Shown: positions 28,093 to 37,689 of the stretch, in pieces
Numbering within the stretch: the stretch's first letter is position 1
Layout of the letters: the number at the start of each line of letters is the position of its first letter
From: Rhizobium pisi
Lineage (GTDB): Bacteria; Pseudomonadota; Alphaproteobacteria; Rhizobiales; Rhizobiaceae
NCBI RefSeq assembly: GCF_003938655.1
Contig: NZ_RJJT01000001.1
Location: forward strand, 124,001-188,000
Direction of reading: 5' to 3'
DNA: 64,000 bases
Translations under genes and position numbers: made by a program
Notes under the pieces: model-generated
The model's input: only the letters and a program-made list of their open reading frames with translations
Database searches by the model: none
What the model was told of the DNA's origin: nothing

Positions 28093-28180
28093 CGCGGTAA
28101 TGCTTCGGCCGTGATCGAAGCATCCTCCCATAAATCCCGCTATCTCTCAGATGTTTTGAGCGAACAGCGAAGTGCAAACC

Positions 28181-29104
28181 ATGACACCGCAAAATCCGAA
28201 CCTTGCCAGGGAGCTTTCCTTGCTGCTGGCGCTGGCGACCCTCTGGGGTTCCTCCTACACCTTCATCAAGATCGGCGTCGAGACGGTTCCGCCGGTGACC
28301 TTGATCGCCGCGCGCACGCTGATTGCCGGCGGCATTCTGCTTGCCGTCCTCCGACATCGGCATGTCCGTCTGCCGCGCGATCGGGAGACATGGCGCCGGT
28401 TCTTCCTCCAGGCCTGTCTGAACAGCGTCATTCCCTTCACGCTGATCGCTTGGGCCGAACAGTCCGTCGACGCCGGACTGGCGGCGATCCTCAATTCGGC
28501 AACGCCGATCTTCACCTTCCTGCTGACCGTGCTGATAACTCGCCATGAACGGGCGACGGCGCGAAAGCTCTTCGGCGTGATGGCCGGACTTGCCGGCATC
28601 TGCCTGATCATCGGCGTCGAGGCGCTGGGTGGTCTCGGCGGAAGCCTGATGGCGCAGCTCGCCATCATCGCGGCGACCGTCTGCTATGCAGGTGCCGCGA
28701 TTTTCGGCAAGAACTTCAAGGGGCTCGATCCCGCCGTGCCGGCCGCCGGTTCGCTGATCTCAGGCGCCCTCATTCTTCTGCCCGTGAGCCTTGTCGTCGA
28801 TCGGCCGTGGGAACTCGCCCCGTCGGCGGCATCGATGCTGGCGCTGCTCGCTCTCTCCGCCTTTTCGACGGCCCTTGCCTTTACGATCTATTTCCGTCTC
28901 GTCCAGACGCTGGGTTCTGTCGGAACCACCTCGCAAGCCTATCTCAGAGTGCCGATCGGTGTTGCGATTGGCATCGTCTTTCTCGGTGAAAGACTGAGTT
29001 CGACGGCCTGGATCGGACTTGTCTGCGTCATTTCAGGCGTCGCCGCCATGACGATACCCCGCAGGGGCGAATACGGCGCGGTGCAAAGCGCCGGACATCG
29101 ATGA
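28181..29104 (+). CDS. EamA/DMT-family transporter
   Basis: The protein of 307 residues (310 if the GTG at 28172 is used) has ten predicted membrane helices in two EamA repeats. The first begins LLALATLWGSSYTFIKIGVE and the second around residue 150 (LAIIAATVCYAGAAIFGKNF). The family exports metabolites or amino-acid-like compounds; no substrate is shown. It stands between rpoN and hpf, which in my memory are usually direct neighbours in proteobacteria, so it may have been inserted in this lineage. Confidence 0.9.
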   Translation: MTPQNPNLARELSLLLALATLWGSSYTFIKIGVETVPPVTLIAARTLIAGGILLAVLRHRHVRLPRDRETWRRFFLQACLNSVIPFTLIAWAEQSVDAGLAAILNSATPIFTFLLTVLITRHERATARKLFGVMAGLAGICLIIGVEALGGLGGSLMAQLAIIAATVCYAGAAIFGKNFKGLDPAVPAAGSLISGALILLPVSLVVDRPWELAPSAASMLALLALSAFSTALAFTIYFRLVQTLGSVGTTSQAYLRVPIGVAIGIVFLGERLSSTAWIGLVCVISGVAAMTIPRRGEYGAVQSAGHR

Positions 29105-29135
29105 GGGCACGATTCGCGGAGATTCTGTGGCCCTA

Positions 29136-29164
29136 TTGACTTTTCGGTAACCTCTGGCTAGAAG
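29136..29164 (+). promoter_or_regulatory. Probable housekeeping promoter of hpf
   Basis: TTGACT (29136-29141), a 17-bp spacer and TAGAAG (29159-29164) form a good sigma-70-type promoter 170 bp upstream of hpf and 31 bp after the EamA stop. The long leader has no recognised structure. It suggests that hpf and ptsN are expressed apart from rpoN. Confidence 0.55.
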
Positions 29165-29334
29165 CCCGCCGCAATCGATGCCGCGAACGGCGTCTGGAGT
29201 TATCCCCATCATCCCAAGGGCGCCAAGGACCCTCAGGCTTAAGCGATCTTGCTTGAGATTGCGCGAAGTGCTTGGATGAACCTGAGGCTTGGCGTAAACT
29301 GATACCCGCAAACGACCATAAGAAGGGAAACTCC

Positions 29335-29910
29335 ATGAGTGTGCGTGTATCCGGGAAACATATGGAAATTGGTGAATCGTTCCGTCAAAAGATCGAGGAC
29401 CAAATTGGTATGGCCATCACGAAATACTTCGACGGGGGGTATTCCGGCCAGGTCACCGTGGAAAAGGCGAGTTCCCGTTTTTCCGCAGATTGCAAGCTTC
29501 ATCTCGACAGTGGCGTCGTGTTGCATGCTGCCGGCGAAGCGACTGATCCTCAGCTTGCTTTCGACGCCGCTTCGGAGCGCATCGAAAAGCGTCTGCGCCG
29601 CTACAAGCGGAAGCTGAAGGACCATCACGCCGGAAACCATCTGAACGGTTTTGCAGAAGTCTCCTACACGGTCATGGATTCCGTTCCTGATCACGAAGAT
29701 GAAATTCCCGACGATTTCGCCCCAGCGATCGTCGCTGAAAGCACGAAGCAGCTGAAGACCATGTCGGTCGCCACCGCCGTGATGGCGCTCGACATGACCG
29801 ACGAGCCGCTTCTCCTGTTCCGCAGCCCCGGCAAGGAACATTTGAACATTGTTTACCGTCGGCACGACGGAAATATTGGCTGGATCGATTCAGCCAATAT
29901 CAAAGGCTGA
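29335..29910 (+). CDS. hpf: Long-form ribosome hibernation-promoting factor
   Basis: The 191-residue protein has an N-terminal S30AE domain (MSVRVSGKHMEIGESFRQKIE, then the basic KRLRRYKRKLKDHH) that occupies the mRNA/tRNA channel, and a C-terminal dimerisation domain (about 130-191, MSVATAVMALDMTDEPLLLFRS and NIVYRRHDGNIGWI). The long form pairs 70S ribosomes into 100S dimers in starvation. The ATG at 29335 has an AAGGGA site. ptsN follows after 70 bp, the usual rpoN-region arrangement. Confidence 0.95.
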   Translation: MSVRVSGKHMEIGESFRQKIEDQIGMAITKYFDGGYSGQVTVEKASSRFSADCKLHLDSGVVLHAAGEATDPQLAFDAASERIEKRLRRYKRKLKDHHAGNHLNGFAEVSYTVMDSVPDHEDEIPDDFAPAIVAESTKQLKTMSVATAVMALDMTDEPLLLFRSPGKEHLNIVYRRHDGNIGWIDSANIKG

Positions 29911-29980
29911 GATCAGGACGATGAGCGGCGGTGATTGCCGCCGCTCCTTCATCTGATCCCGGTGACAGAAGGAAAAAGAA

Positions 29981-30445
29981 ATGGCATTGGCAGATTTGCT
30001 CCATCAGGATGCGATCATTCCCGCCCTCAGAGTAAATTCCAAGAAACAGTTGCTTCAGGAATTGGCAGCAAGAGCCTCCAGAATCACGGGGCTTTCCGAG
30101 CGGGAGATCTTTGACGTCATCCTGCAGCGCGAGCGCCTGGGCTCAACGGGCGTCGGCAACGGCATCGCCATTCCCCACGGTAAGCTGGTGAACATCCATT
30201 CGATCGTCGGCATTTTCGCCCGGCTGGATCAGCCGGTCGATTTCGAGGCGCTCGACGACCAGCCGGTCGATCTGGTGTTCCTGCTGCTTGCGCCCGAGGG
30301 TGCCGGCGCCGATCATCTCAAGGCCTTGTCGCGTATCGCCCGCGTTCTGCGCGATCATGATCTGGTCGCAAAATTGCGCGCGACCGATTCCGCCTCGGCG
30401 ATCTACGCTTTCCTCAACGAAGAGCAGACGTCGAACGCCGCCTGA
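29981..30445 (+). CDS. ptsN: PTS IIA-Ntr regulatory protein PtsN
   Basis: Phosphoryl acceptor of the nitrogen phosphotransferase system, which links nitrogen and carbon state to potassium transport and other targets. The 154-residue protein has the active-site His at residue 66 in GNGIAIPHGKL, and the rest of the EIIA fold (VDLVFLLLAPEGAGADHLKAL). A strong AGAAGGAAAAAG ribosome region precedes the start. A strong terminator follows. Confidence 0.96.
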   Translation: MALADLLHQDAIIPALRVNSKKQLLQELAARASRITGLSEREIFDVILQRERLGSTGVGNGIAIPHGKLVNIHSIVGIFARLDQPVDFEALDDQPVDLVFLLLAPEGAGADHLKALSRIARVLRDHDLVAKLRATDSASAIYAFLNEEQTSNAA

Positions 30446-30507
30446 TGCGGATCGCGCAAATCTGTGCAGCGGTTTGCGATAAGACCTGCCTCATCACCCC
30501 GAATGCG

Positions 30508-30538
30508 AAAGGCGCCCGATCTCTCAGGCGCCTTTTTT
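30508..30538 (+). terminator. Intrinsic terminator after ptsN
   Basis: AAAGGCGCC (30508-30516) pairs with GGCGCCTTT, loop of 10 nt, followed by a T6 run (30533-30538). It is placed between the convergent ptsN and chemoreceptor genes and its A/T flanks could serve both strands. Confidence 0.9.
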
Positions 30539-30557
30539 ACTGTAAGCGGTTGAGCGC

Positions 30558-32897
30558 TCAGAACTCTTCCCAGCTGTCCTGCGCCACGGCGGTCGAGCCA
30601 CGGGATGCGGCAGCCGCGCGACGGGGAGCCGGCGGGGCAGCTCGATACGAAGGCGCTGCGGCAACAGGCGTACGCATCTGCTGCGCGACCGAGGCGAGAG
30701 CTGTGGCGTTGCTGGAACCCGAGACCCTGAAGCGGGTGGCGAGTGCCTTCAGTGTCTGCGCCTCGTCGTTGAGGGCCACGCTTGCGGCCGTCGCTTCCTC
30801 CACCATCGCCGCGTTCTGCTGCGTCACCTGGTCCATCTGGTTCATGGCCTGGTTGATTTCCTTCAGGCCGACGGCCTGTTCGCTGGCCGATGCGGAAATC
30901 TGCCGGATGAGGCCGTTGATGCCCATTACCTGTTCGGCGATCTTGTGCAGAGTGCCGCCGGCGCGCCCGACGAGATCGACGCCTTCCTTGACCTGGACGG
31001 CCGAGGTGTTGATCAGCGTCTTGATCTCCTTGGCGGCATTGGCCGAACGCTGCGCGAGTTCCCGCACCTCCTGGGCGACGACCGCAAAGCCCTTGCCGGC
31101 TTCGCCTGCGCGGGCGGCCTCGACGCCGGCATTCAGCGCCAGCAGGTTCGTCTGGAAGGCGATCTCGTCGATGACGCCGATGATCCGCGAAACCTCGGTC
31201 GAGGACTGTTCGATCCCCTGCATCGAGGCGATCGCCTTCTGCACCACTTCGCCTGATCTCTCGGCATCCTGGCAGGCGAGATTGACGTTGTCGGCGGCCG
31301 TGCGGGCATTCTCGGCGCTGGAATCGACCTGCGCGGTGAGCTCGTTGAGTGCAGCCGCCGTCTCTTCCAGGCTTGCCGCCTGCTGTTCAGTGCGCTTGGC
31401 GAGGTCGGAAGCGCTGTTGCTGATTTCGCCGGTGCCGGAGCCGATATTGGCGACGCTGAAGGTCATCGTGTTGATGGTCTCTTCGAGGCTGGCAAGGGCG
31501 GCGTTGAAATCCTGCTTCAGCTTGCCGTATTCGCCGGGGAAGTCGTCGGCGATGCGGTAACCCAGATTGCCCTGCGACAGCTCAGAAAGCCCGGCGCCGA
31601 CGATCGAGACGATACGGCGCTGCAGCGATACCGATTCCTGGCGCTCCGATTCCGAACGGCCGCGCTCGGCCTCGGCGGCCTGCCGCTGGTCGGCGGCCTC
31701 GCTTTCGAGGCGCCTGGAGTCGGCGAGTTTGAAGCGGAAGCCTTCAAGCGCCTTGGCGACCGAACCGATTTCGTCGGTGCGATCCTGGGCTGCGACCGGT
31801 TCGGAATATTCTCCGGCGCTGAGCGCCTTGACGCTGGCGACGAGGCCGCCGAGCGGCCGCTGTACGAACGAACGGACGGCGAAATAGAGCGCGAGCATCA
31901 CGGCGCCGAGCACGATGAGGCCGTTGACGATCATCATATAGGTCTGGTCTCGCACTGGCGCATTGATCGCCGTATGCGGCACGTCGACGAGCACGACCCA
32001 GGTGGCGTTGACGCCCGGAACCGCGAATGGATAGACGACGCGGTCGAAGGGATCGCTGCCGTCATTGGTGAGGTCGCGGATAAGGCCGGGCTGCTTGCCC
32101 GACAAAGCCGATTTGACGACGTCAGCGCCCTCGCCGCCATATTCCTTGCTCATAAGGTCGGCGACAGGTGCGACGACCCAGGTGCCGTTCTGCGCCAGCA
32201 GCGTCACGCGGCCGGAGCCGAAAGGGTGTAGCGCTTGCAGCTTGTCGGTCAGCGATTTCAGCGAGATGTCCACGCCGCCGACGCCGATCATCTTGCCGCC
32301 CGACATGACCGGATAGGCGATCGAGGTCAGCAACGTCGGCACGTCAGTCCCTTGGGCCAGATAAGGCGTCGTGATTGCGCCCTTGCCGCTGTCGGCGGCA
32401 AGCTTCCACCATTCGGACGTATAATCGTTGTCGAAGGTCGAATACTGGATGCCGCCATCCTTGGTCTTCGACCAGTAGGGCGTGAAGGCGCCGTTCTTGT
32501 TGGTACCTTCGTTATTATTGTTGGCGATCTCCGTGGTCTTGCCGTCGAGCGCGCCGAGCTGTTCGCAGAACCAACTGCCGAAGGCGAAGGCATTCTGTTC
32601 GAGGTTGGCCTTCAGCACGTTGATCGTGCCCTTGCGATCGAGCGATTTGCCTTCGTGGCCACGGCCGATGACGCCGGACATAGTGCGTGCGGCGCTGGCG
32701 AGTTCGCCGACATTGGCAGCGATTTCATTGGCGATCGATTTTGCCTCGAGATTGGCCTGGTCCATCGTCAGCGTCTGGACGCGATCCCGGGTCTGGCCGA
32801 TGAGGAAAAAGTTCGAAACGATGAGAACAAGCGCGATGGCGATGCCTGTGATGACGATGAGCTTCGCCGCAAGCGATTTCATACGAAAAATGAACAT
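30558..32897 (-). CDS. Methyl-accepting chemotaxis protein with Cache sensor and CheR-docking tail
   Basis: The 779-residue transmembrane chemoreceptor has a helix at about 10-30, a periplasmic dCache-type domain (about 35-310), a second helix near 317-340, a HAMP domain, and the signalling core with [20 protein letters not shown] near residue 575. It ends with DSWEEF, matching the xWxxF pentapeptide that tethers CheR and CheB. The ATG at 32897 has a GAGGA site. The ligand is unknown; Cache domains usually bind amino or organic acids. No che genes are near, so it must work with a pathway encoded elsewhere. Confidence 0.94.
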   Translation of the reverse strand: MFIFRMKSLAAKLIVITGIAIALVLIVSNFFLIGQTRDRVQTLTMDQANLEAKSIANEIAANVGELASAARTMSGVIGRGHEGKSLDRKGTINVLKANLEQNAFAFGSWFCEQLGALDGKTTEIANNNNEGTNKNGAFTPYWSKTKDGGIQYSTFDNDYTSEWWKLAADSGKGAITTPYLAQGTDVPTLLTSIAYPVMSGGKMIGVGGVDISLKSLTDKLQALHPFGSGRVTLLAQNGTWVVAPVADLMSKEYGGEGADVVKSALSGKQPGLIRDLTNDGSDPFDRVVYPFAVPGVNATWVVLVDVPHTAINAPVRDQTYMMIVNGLIVLGAVMLALYFAVRSFVQRPLGGLVASVKALSAGEYSEPVAAQDRTDEIGSVAKALEGFRFKLADSRRLESEAADQRQAAEAERGRSESERQESVSLQRRIVSIVGAGLSELSQGNLGYRIADDFPGEYGKLKQDFNAALASLEETINTMTFSVANIGSGTGEISNSASDLAKRTEQQAASLEETAAALNELTAQVDSSAENARTAADNVNLACQDAERSGEVVQKAIASMQGIEQSSTEVSRIIGVIDEIAFQTNLLALNAGVEAARAGEAGKGFAVVAQEVRELAQRSANAAKEIKTLINTSAVQVKEGVDLVGRAGGTLHKIAEQVMGINGLIRQISASASEQAVGLKEINQAMNQMDQVTQQNAAMVEEATAASVALNDEAQTLKALATRFRVSGSSNATALASVAQQMRTPVAAAPSYRAAPPAPRRAAAASRGSTAVAQDSWEEF

Positions 32898-33092
32898 AGG
32901 GTCCTCGGGCAGGGATGCGCCGAATGGGCATTCTCCGGCGCAGGAGCAAAGGCCTCGCTCCGTCATGGAGTAGCCGCGTGGATGGCCGGATCTCAAAAGC
33001 AGGAGTAGCCGGCGACCACGGGCAACATCGCCAGAGATCTCTTAAATTTGAATGAAACTTTAGTAGCTTGCCCAGGGAAAATCACAGGAATT

Positions 33093-33108
33093 CCCTTAAA
33101 ATTAAGGG
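33093..33108. promoter_or_regulatory. Palindrome between rbsK and the chemoreceptor
   Basis: CCCTTAA and TTAAGGG flank an AA centre, a perfect 7-bp inverted repeat 33 bp past the rbsK stop and about 200 bp upstream of the chemoreceptor start on the same strand. It could be an operator or a weak 3' hairpin; no U-run follows. Confidence 0.3.
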
Positions 33109-33140
33109 CCCCATTTTGCGGCTTCGCAAAAGAGACGGAG

Positions 33141-34040
33141 CTATATCCTGTCTGCGACGTCCTTGCTCGAGGGGATCGAAGGCTGCGCTCCGGCCTTGAG
33201 GCAGGCGAGCGAACCTGCAACGGCCGCGCGGCGCAGCGCCGAGGCGAAATCGAGCCCGTCATCGAGGCTCGCGGCGAAATAGCCGCAGAAGGTGTCTCCC
33301 GCGCCGACCGTATCGACAGGTTCGATCACCAAGCCCTGAGCTCTTGAAATCGCCCCGTCGCGAATGGCGATGACCCCGTCGCCGCCAAGCGTCACGATCA
33401 GCGTCTGGCCGGTCTCCTGATGCAGGCGGATCAGCGCTACCTCGCGCGCGGCTGCGTCCATACCGTTCTGTCCTGCAAGCCGCTCGAATTCGGTCTCATT
33501 GGCAATGACGATATCGGCCAGCCGGCCAAGACGCGGCGCATCGGGGATCAGCGGAGCGAGGTTGAGAATGCTGGTGACCCCTTTGGCGCGGGCGGCCGAC
33601 AGTGCGCGCTCGACGGCCGTAACGGGCACTTCAAGCTGCAGCATCAGGATATCGCCTCCCTTCATGCCGCCGACCGCCGTTTCGGCATCGGCGGGTGTTA
33701 CGAGGCCGTTGGCGCCGGGAACGACGGCAATCATGTTTTCCCCGTCGCCGCCGACAAGGATCAGCGCCGTGCCCGTGGGACCATCGACATGGCTGACGAG
33801 AGAAAGGTCGGTTCCCGCATCATCGAGCAGGGCAAGGGCATCTGCGGCGAAGGCATCCTTGCCGACGGCGCCGGCCATATGCACAGTGCAGCCGGCGCGG
33901 CGCGCCGCCAGCGCCTGGTTGGCGCCCTTACCGCCGGCGGCCGTGGCAAAGCCATTGCCGGCCACGGTTTCGCCGGGCTTCGGCAGGCGCTCGGTCGTGG
34001 CGATGAGATCCATGTTGATGGACCCGAAAACTGTAATCAT
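33141..34040 (-). CDS. rbsK: Ribokinase
   Basis: PfkB-family sugar kinase that phosphorylates ribose at O5. The 299-residue protein has the N-terminal VFGSINMDLIATTERLPKPG, the GGKGANQA motif of ribokinases (AAGGKGANQALAARRAG), and the C-terminal anion hole with catalytic Asp, DTVGAGDTFCGY. The ATG at 34040 begins the conserved strand; the longer open frame upstream is spurious. It is not next to a ribose transporter, so a salvage role is likely. rmuC lies 85 bp upstream on the same strand. Confidence 0.94.
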   Translation of the reverse strand: MITVFGSINMDLIATTERLPKPGETVAGNGFATAAGGKGANQALAARRAGCTVHMAGAVGKDAFAADALALLDDAGTDLSLVSHVDGPTGTALILVGGDGENMIAVVPGANGLVTPADAETAVGGMKGGDILMLQLEVPVTAVERALSAARAKGVTSILNLAPLIPDAPRLGRLADIVIANETEFERLAGQNGMDAAAREVALIRLHQETGQTLIVTLGGDGVIAIRDGAISRAQGLVIEPVDTVGAGDTFCGYFAASLDDGLDFASALRRAAVAGSLACLKAGAQPSIPSSKDVADRI

Positions 34041-34125
34041 GAGATGCCTCGTCATCTGGAGCTTGCGGGCGACAGCATGCTCCAACTCTTCGATAGAATT
34101 GCAGGCGCGACACTGCCCGAAGCGG

Positions 34126-35346
34126 TCACTCCTCGTCAACCACCCGCAGCTTGAGGAGGCCGGTGCGGCTTTCCATTGATTTGGCTGCAGGCTCGCTGTC
34201 GCGGGCCGGCTTGCCATCGCTCGCCTCGAATTCCAGCCCTTCGATCTTGGCACCGCGCTTGGTAAGCTTGTCGGCTGACGTGACCACCATGTCGATATCC
34301 TTCTGCGCCATGGCGAAATGGCCCTGCAGCTTGCGCACCCGCTCGTCGAGACGGCCGAGATCATCCATCAGCAGGGCCACCTCACCCTGGATCAGATGTG
34401 CCTGCGCCCGCATGCGCTGATCCTTGAGAACGGCCTGGATGACCTGGATCGACAGCATCAGCAGCGACGGCGAGACGATGACGATGCGTGAACGATGCGC
34501 CTTCTGCACCACCGGCTCGAAGTTTTCGTGGACCTCGGCGAAGATCGATTCCGACGGCACGAAGAGAAAAGCCGTATCCTGGGTTTCGCCCTGGATCAGA
34601 TATTTCTCGGAAATATCCCGGATATGGACTTCCATGTCGCGGCGGAACTGCTGGCTTGCGATCTTGCCGGCCTCGGGGCTGCCCGCATCACGAATCGCGT
34701 TCCAGGCTTCGAGCGGGAATTTCGCGTCGATCACCAGCGACGGCGCGTCGTTCGGCATGCGGATCGTGCAGTCCGGCCGCGAGCCGTTGGAAAGCGTCGG
34801 CTGGAAGGAATAGGCGCCCCTCGGCAGGCCGTCGGCGATGATGGTTTCCATGCGCGACTGGCCGAAGGCGCCGCGCGTTTGCTTGTTGGAGAGAATGGCC
34901 TGCAGCCCGACGACATCCTTGGCGAGCGTCTGGATATTGTTCTGCGCGGCATCGATGACCGCCAGCCGCTCCTGCAACCGCTGCAGGTTCTCGTGCGTCG
35001 ATTTTGTCTGCTCGGTGATCGTCGAACTGACGCGCTGCGTCATGCCGTCGAGGCGTTGGTTGATCGTCTGGTTGAGTTCGCTCTGCCGCGCACCGAAAAC
35101 CTCGGTCATCGCCGCGATGCGGCCCTGCATTTCCGCCTGGATCTTCAAAAGCTCGGCCATGCGCGCCTCGCTTTCCCCAGCGCGAAAGCTTGCCTCTTCC
35201 GCCTGCTCGCGGCGAAGGCTGGCACCGCGCAGGAGAAGGACGATCACCAGCAGGACGAGGGCAGCGAGAACCCCGCCGGCAAGCGCCAGCATGGCCGGGC
35301 TGATCGACGCAAGGGAAAGAGTGAGCGAATCGGAATGACTAGTCAT
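34126..35346 (-). CDS. rmuC: DNA recombination protein RmuC
   Basis: The 406-residue protein has an N-terminal membrane helix (about residues 17-41, LALAGGVLAALVLLVIVLLL), a long coiled coil (about 45-135) and the RmuC nuclease-like domain with VIDAKFPLEAWNAI and QGETQDTAFLFVPSESIFAE. The family limits inversions at short repeats in E. coli. The C-terminal 40 residues are charged and variable. Length is in the usual range. Confidence 0.93.
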   Translation of the reverse strand: MTSHSDSLTLSLASISPAMLALAGGVLAALVLLVIVLLLRGASLRREQAEEASFRAGESEARMAELLKIQAEMQGRIAAMTEVFGARQSELNQTINQRLDGMTQRVSSTITEQTKSTHENLQRLQERLAVIDAAQNNIQTLAKDVVGLQAILSNKQTRGAFGQSRMETIIADGLPRGAYSFQPTLSNGSRPDCTIRMPNDAPSLVIDAKFPLEAWNAIRDAGSPEAGKIASQQFRRDMEVHIRDISEKYLIQGETQDTAFLFVPSESIFAEVHENFEPVVQKAHRSRIVIVSPSLLMLSIQVIQAVLKDQRMRAQAHLIQGEVALLMDDLGRLDERVRKLQGHFAMAQKDIDMVVTSADKLTKRGAKIEGLEFEASDGKPARDSEPAAKSMESRTGLLKLRVVDEE

Positions 35347-35549
35347 TCCAAACCATAACAGAAGAAATGGCGATATCTAGATCAAAACGTGAACAGAATT
35401 GGCGCTCCCCAATATCTTCGCAAGCAGCAGTGATTCCTCGTTCATCGGAAGAAATCGCCGCCTAGTTTAACGATTGCTCAACTATATTCGCCAAAACCTG
35501 TGGCGCAGAAATTCCCTCCCGCGCGCTTGCGCCAAGTATAGAGATCCCC

Positions 35550-37046
35550 ATGACGTCCCAGCAGACCGACAATGCCCTCAGGCAGCGCCTCGATTTCATC
35601 GAACTGGATGAGGCGGCGCGCAAGTCGATGCGGGATCTGCGCCCTGTCATATCGGAGCTGATTGGCGACGCCCTCGACAAATTCTACGCCAAGATCGCCA
35701 GGACCTCCGCCGTTGCCGGCTTTTTTGCCGACAAGTCTCATATGGGCCATGCCAAGAAGCGCCAGCAGGATCATTGGGCCAATCTCGCCGGCGGCACCTT
35801 CGACGAGAGCTATGTCGCAGGTGTGACCGCCGTCGGCCGCACGCATGCCCGCATCGGGCTGGAGCCGCGCTGGTATATCGGGGGCTACGCCATCGTCATG
35901 TCGGAACTCGTCAAAGGCATCATGGAGAAGCAGTGGCCTTCGGTCTTCGCGCGCAAGCAGGGCAAGCTGCTGGCCGAGAAGTTGTCGGCGGTCATCAAGG
36001 CCGGCATGCTCGACATGGATTATTCCATCTCGGTCTACCTGGAAACGCTCGAAGCCAAGCGCCGTGCATTGGAGGAGGAGCGCACACAGGCCGAATCCGA
36101 CCAGGCGATGGCGCTGGAGCAATTGCGCCGTGGTCTGGAAGCGCTCTCGAACGGTGATCTCGAAGCCACGCTGCCGACCGACCTGCCGGGCAATTTCAAG
36201 CAGATGGCCGAGGACTATAATCGCGCCGTCAGCGCCCTTCGACAGTCCTTCGCGTCCGTGCGCGAGACCTCGGGCCATATTATGAGCGGCGCCGACGTCA
36301 TTTCTAACGCGACCAACGATCTGGCGCTGCGCACCGCCCAGCAGGCGGCGGGCGTCGAGGAGAGTTCGGCGGCCCTGCAGCAGCTTTCCGTCAGCGTCGG
36401 CCAGACAGCCGCCAATGCCGAGAAGGCTTCGGGCGCCGTGCGCGAGACGCAGCAGAAGGCAAAGAACTCAGGCGAACTCGTCACCAGCGCCGTCTCGGCG
36501 ATGGCCGGCATCGAAAAATCCTCGACCGAGATCTCCAAGATCATCGGGGTCATCGACGAGATTGCCTTCCAGACCAATCTTCTGGCTCTGAATGCCGGCG
36601 TCGAGGCGGCGCGCGCCGGCGATGCCGGCAAGGGTTTTGCGGTCGTCGCCCAAGAAGTCCGCCAACTCGCCCAGCGCACGGCCGACGCCGCCAAGGAGAT
36701 CAAGAACCTGATCTCGCAGAGCTCAACCCAGGTCAACCAGGGTGTCGGCATCGTCTCCAGCACCGGCGAGGCGCTGAACGACATGATCAGCCGCATCGAC
36801 ATCATCAACCGGTTCGTCGCCGATATTGCCGCCGCCGCCCGCGATCAGGCGACCGGCGTCAACGAGGTCAGCGTGGCGATCCGCAGCATGGGCGAAATCA
36901 CCCAGCAGAATTCAGGCATGGTCGAGCACACCTCGGCCGAAACCCGCCGTCTCAAGGACGAGGTGGAGAACCTGATCGAGCTTCTGCGGCGCTTCCGCGC
37001 CCGGGCGGATGGCCGTTCCGCGGTCGCTGTCCGCCGGGCCGCCTAA
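35550..37046 (+). CDS. Cytosolic globin-coupled methyl-accepting chemotaxis protein
   Basis: The 498-residue soluble chemoreceptor has no membrane helix. Residues 10-165 form a protoglobin domain; His99 in VGRTHARIGLEPRWYIGGY is the likely proximal haem ligand, as in HemAT. A HAMP-like linker (LRRGLEALSNGDLEATLP) precedes the signalling core with [20 protein letters not shown] near residue 336. The C-terminus (VRRAA) lacks the CheR pentapeptide found in the other two receptors of this window. It probably senses oxygen or redox state through haem. It stands alone, 96 bp before def. Confidence 0.93.
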   Translation: MTSQQTDNALRQRLDFIELDEAARKSMRDLRPVISELIGDALDKFYAKIARTSAVAGFFADKSHMGHAKKRQQDHWANLAGGTFDESYVAGVTAVGRTHARIGLEPRWYIGGYAIVMSELVKGIMEKQWPSVFARKQGKLLAEKLSAVIKAGMLDMDYSISVYLETLEAKRRALEEERTQAESDQAMALEQLRRGLEALSNGDLEATLPTDLPGNFKQMAEDYNRAVSALRQSFASVRETSGHIMSGADVISNATNDLALRTAQQAAGVEESSAALQQLSVSVGQTAANAEKASGAVRETQQKAKNSGELVTSAVSAMAGIEKSSTEISKIIGVIDEIAFQTNLLALNAGVEAARAGDAGKGFAVVAQEVRQLAQRTADAAKEIKNLISQSSTQVNQGVGIVSSTGEALNDMISRIDIINRFVADIAAAARDQATGVNEVSVAIRSMGEITQQNSGMVEHTSAETRRLKDEVENLIELLRRFRARADGRSAVAVRRAA

Positions 37047-37142
37047 GCGAATATGGCGAAATTCCAGGTGGGGATGCAAAAAAGCGCAATCCCCGCCTGC
37101 CGGATAATTCCATAGTCGGAAAAGATGGGTTATGGGAACGCC

Positions 37143-37658
37143 ATGACCATCAAGCCACTCATCATTCTTCCCGATCCCGTTCTCCGCCAGCTATCCAAGC
37201 CGATCGAGCGGGTGGATGCCGACCTGCAACGCCTTGCCGACGACATGCTGGAAACCATGTACGACGCGCCGGGCATCGGCCTTGCCGCAATCCAGATCGG
37301 CGTGCCGCGCCGCATGCTCGTCATCGACGTGTCGCGCGAGGGCGAGGAAAAACAGCCGCAGGTTTTCATCAACCCGGAGATCGTCAAATCCTCCGACGAG
37401 CGCTCCGTCTACGAGGAAGGCTGCCTGTCGATTCCGGATTATTATGCCGAGGTCGAGCGCCCGGCAGTCGTCTCGGTCAAATATCTCGACCGGAACGGCA
37501 AGGAACAGACGGTAGAGGCTGACGGCCTGCTCGCCACCTGCCTGCAGCACGAGATCGACCACCTGAACGGCGTGCTGTTCATCGATCACATCTCGCGGCT
37601 GAAGCGGGAAATGGTGATCAAGAAATTCAGCAAAGCGGCAAAGTCGAAGGCGCTCTGA
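37143..37658 (+). CDS. def: Peptide deformylase
   Basis: Metalloenzyme that removes the formyl group from nascent proteins. The 171-residue protein has all three motifs: [17 protein letters not shown] and QHEIDHLNG (the Cys and two His bind metal, Glu is catalytic). The ATG at 37143 gives the conserved [15 protein letters not shown] start. In rhizobia it normally leads a def-fmt-truA run; here a toxin-antitoxin pair is placed between def and fmt. Confidence 0.97.
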   Translation: MTIKPLIILPDPVLRQLSKPIERVDADLQRLADDMLETMYDAPGIGLAAIQIGVPRRMLVIDVSREGEEKQPQVFINPEIVKSSDERSVYEEGCLSIPDYYAEVERPAVVSVKYLDRNGKEQTVEADGLLATCLQHEIDHLNGVLFIDHISRLKREMVIKKFSKAAKSKAL

Positions 37659-37689
37659 GTGGTCGTTGAAAAATCACCGGCGAGGCACT

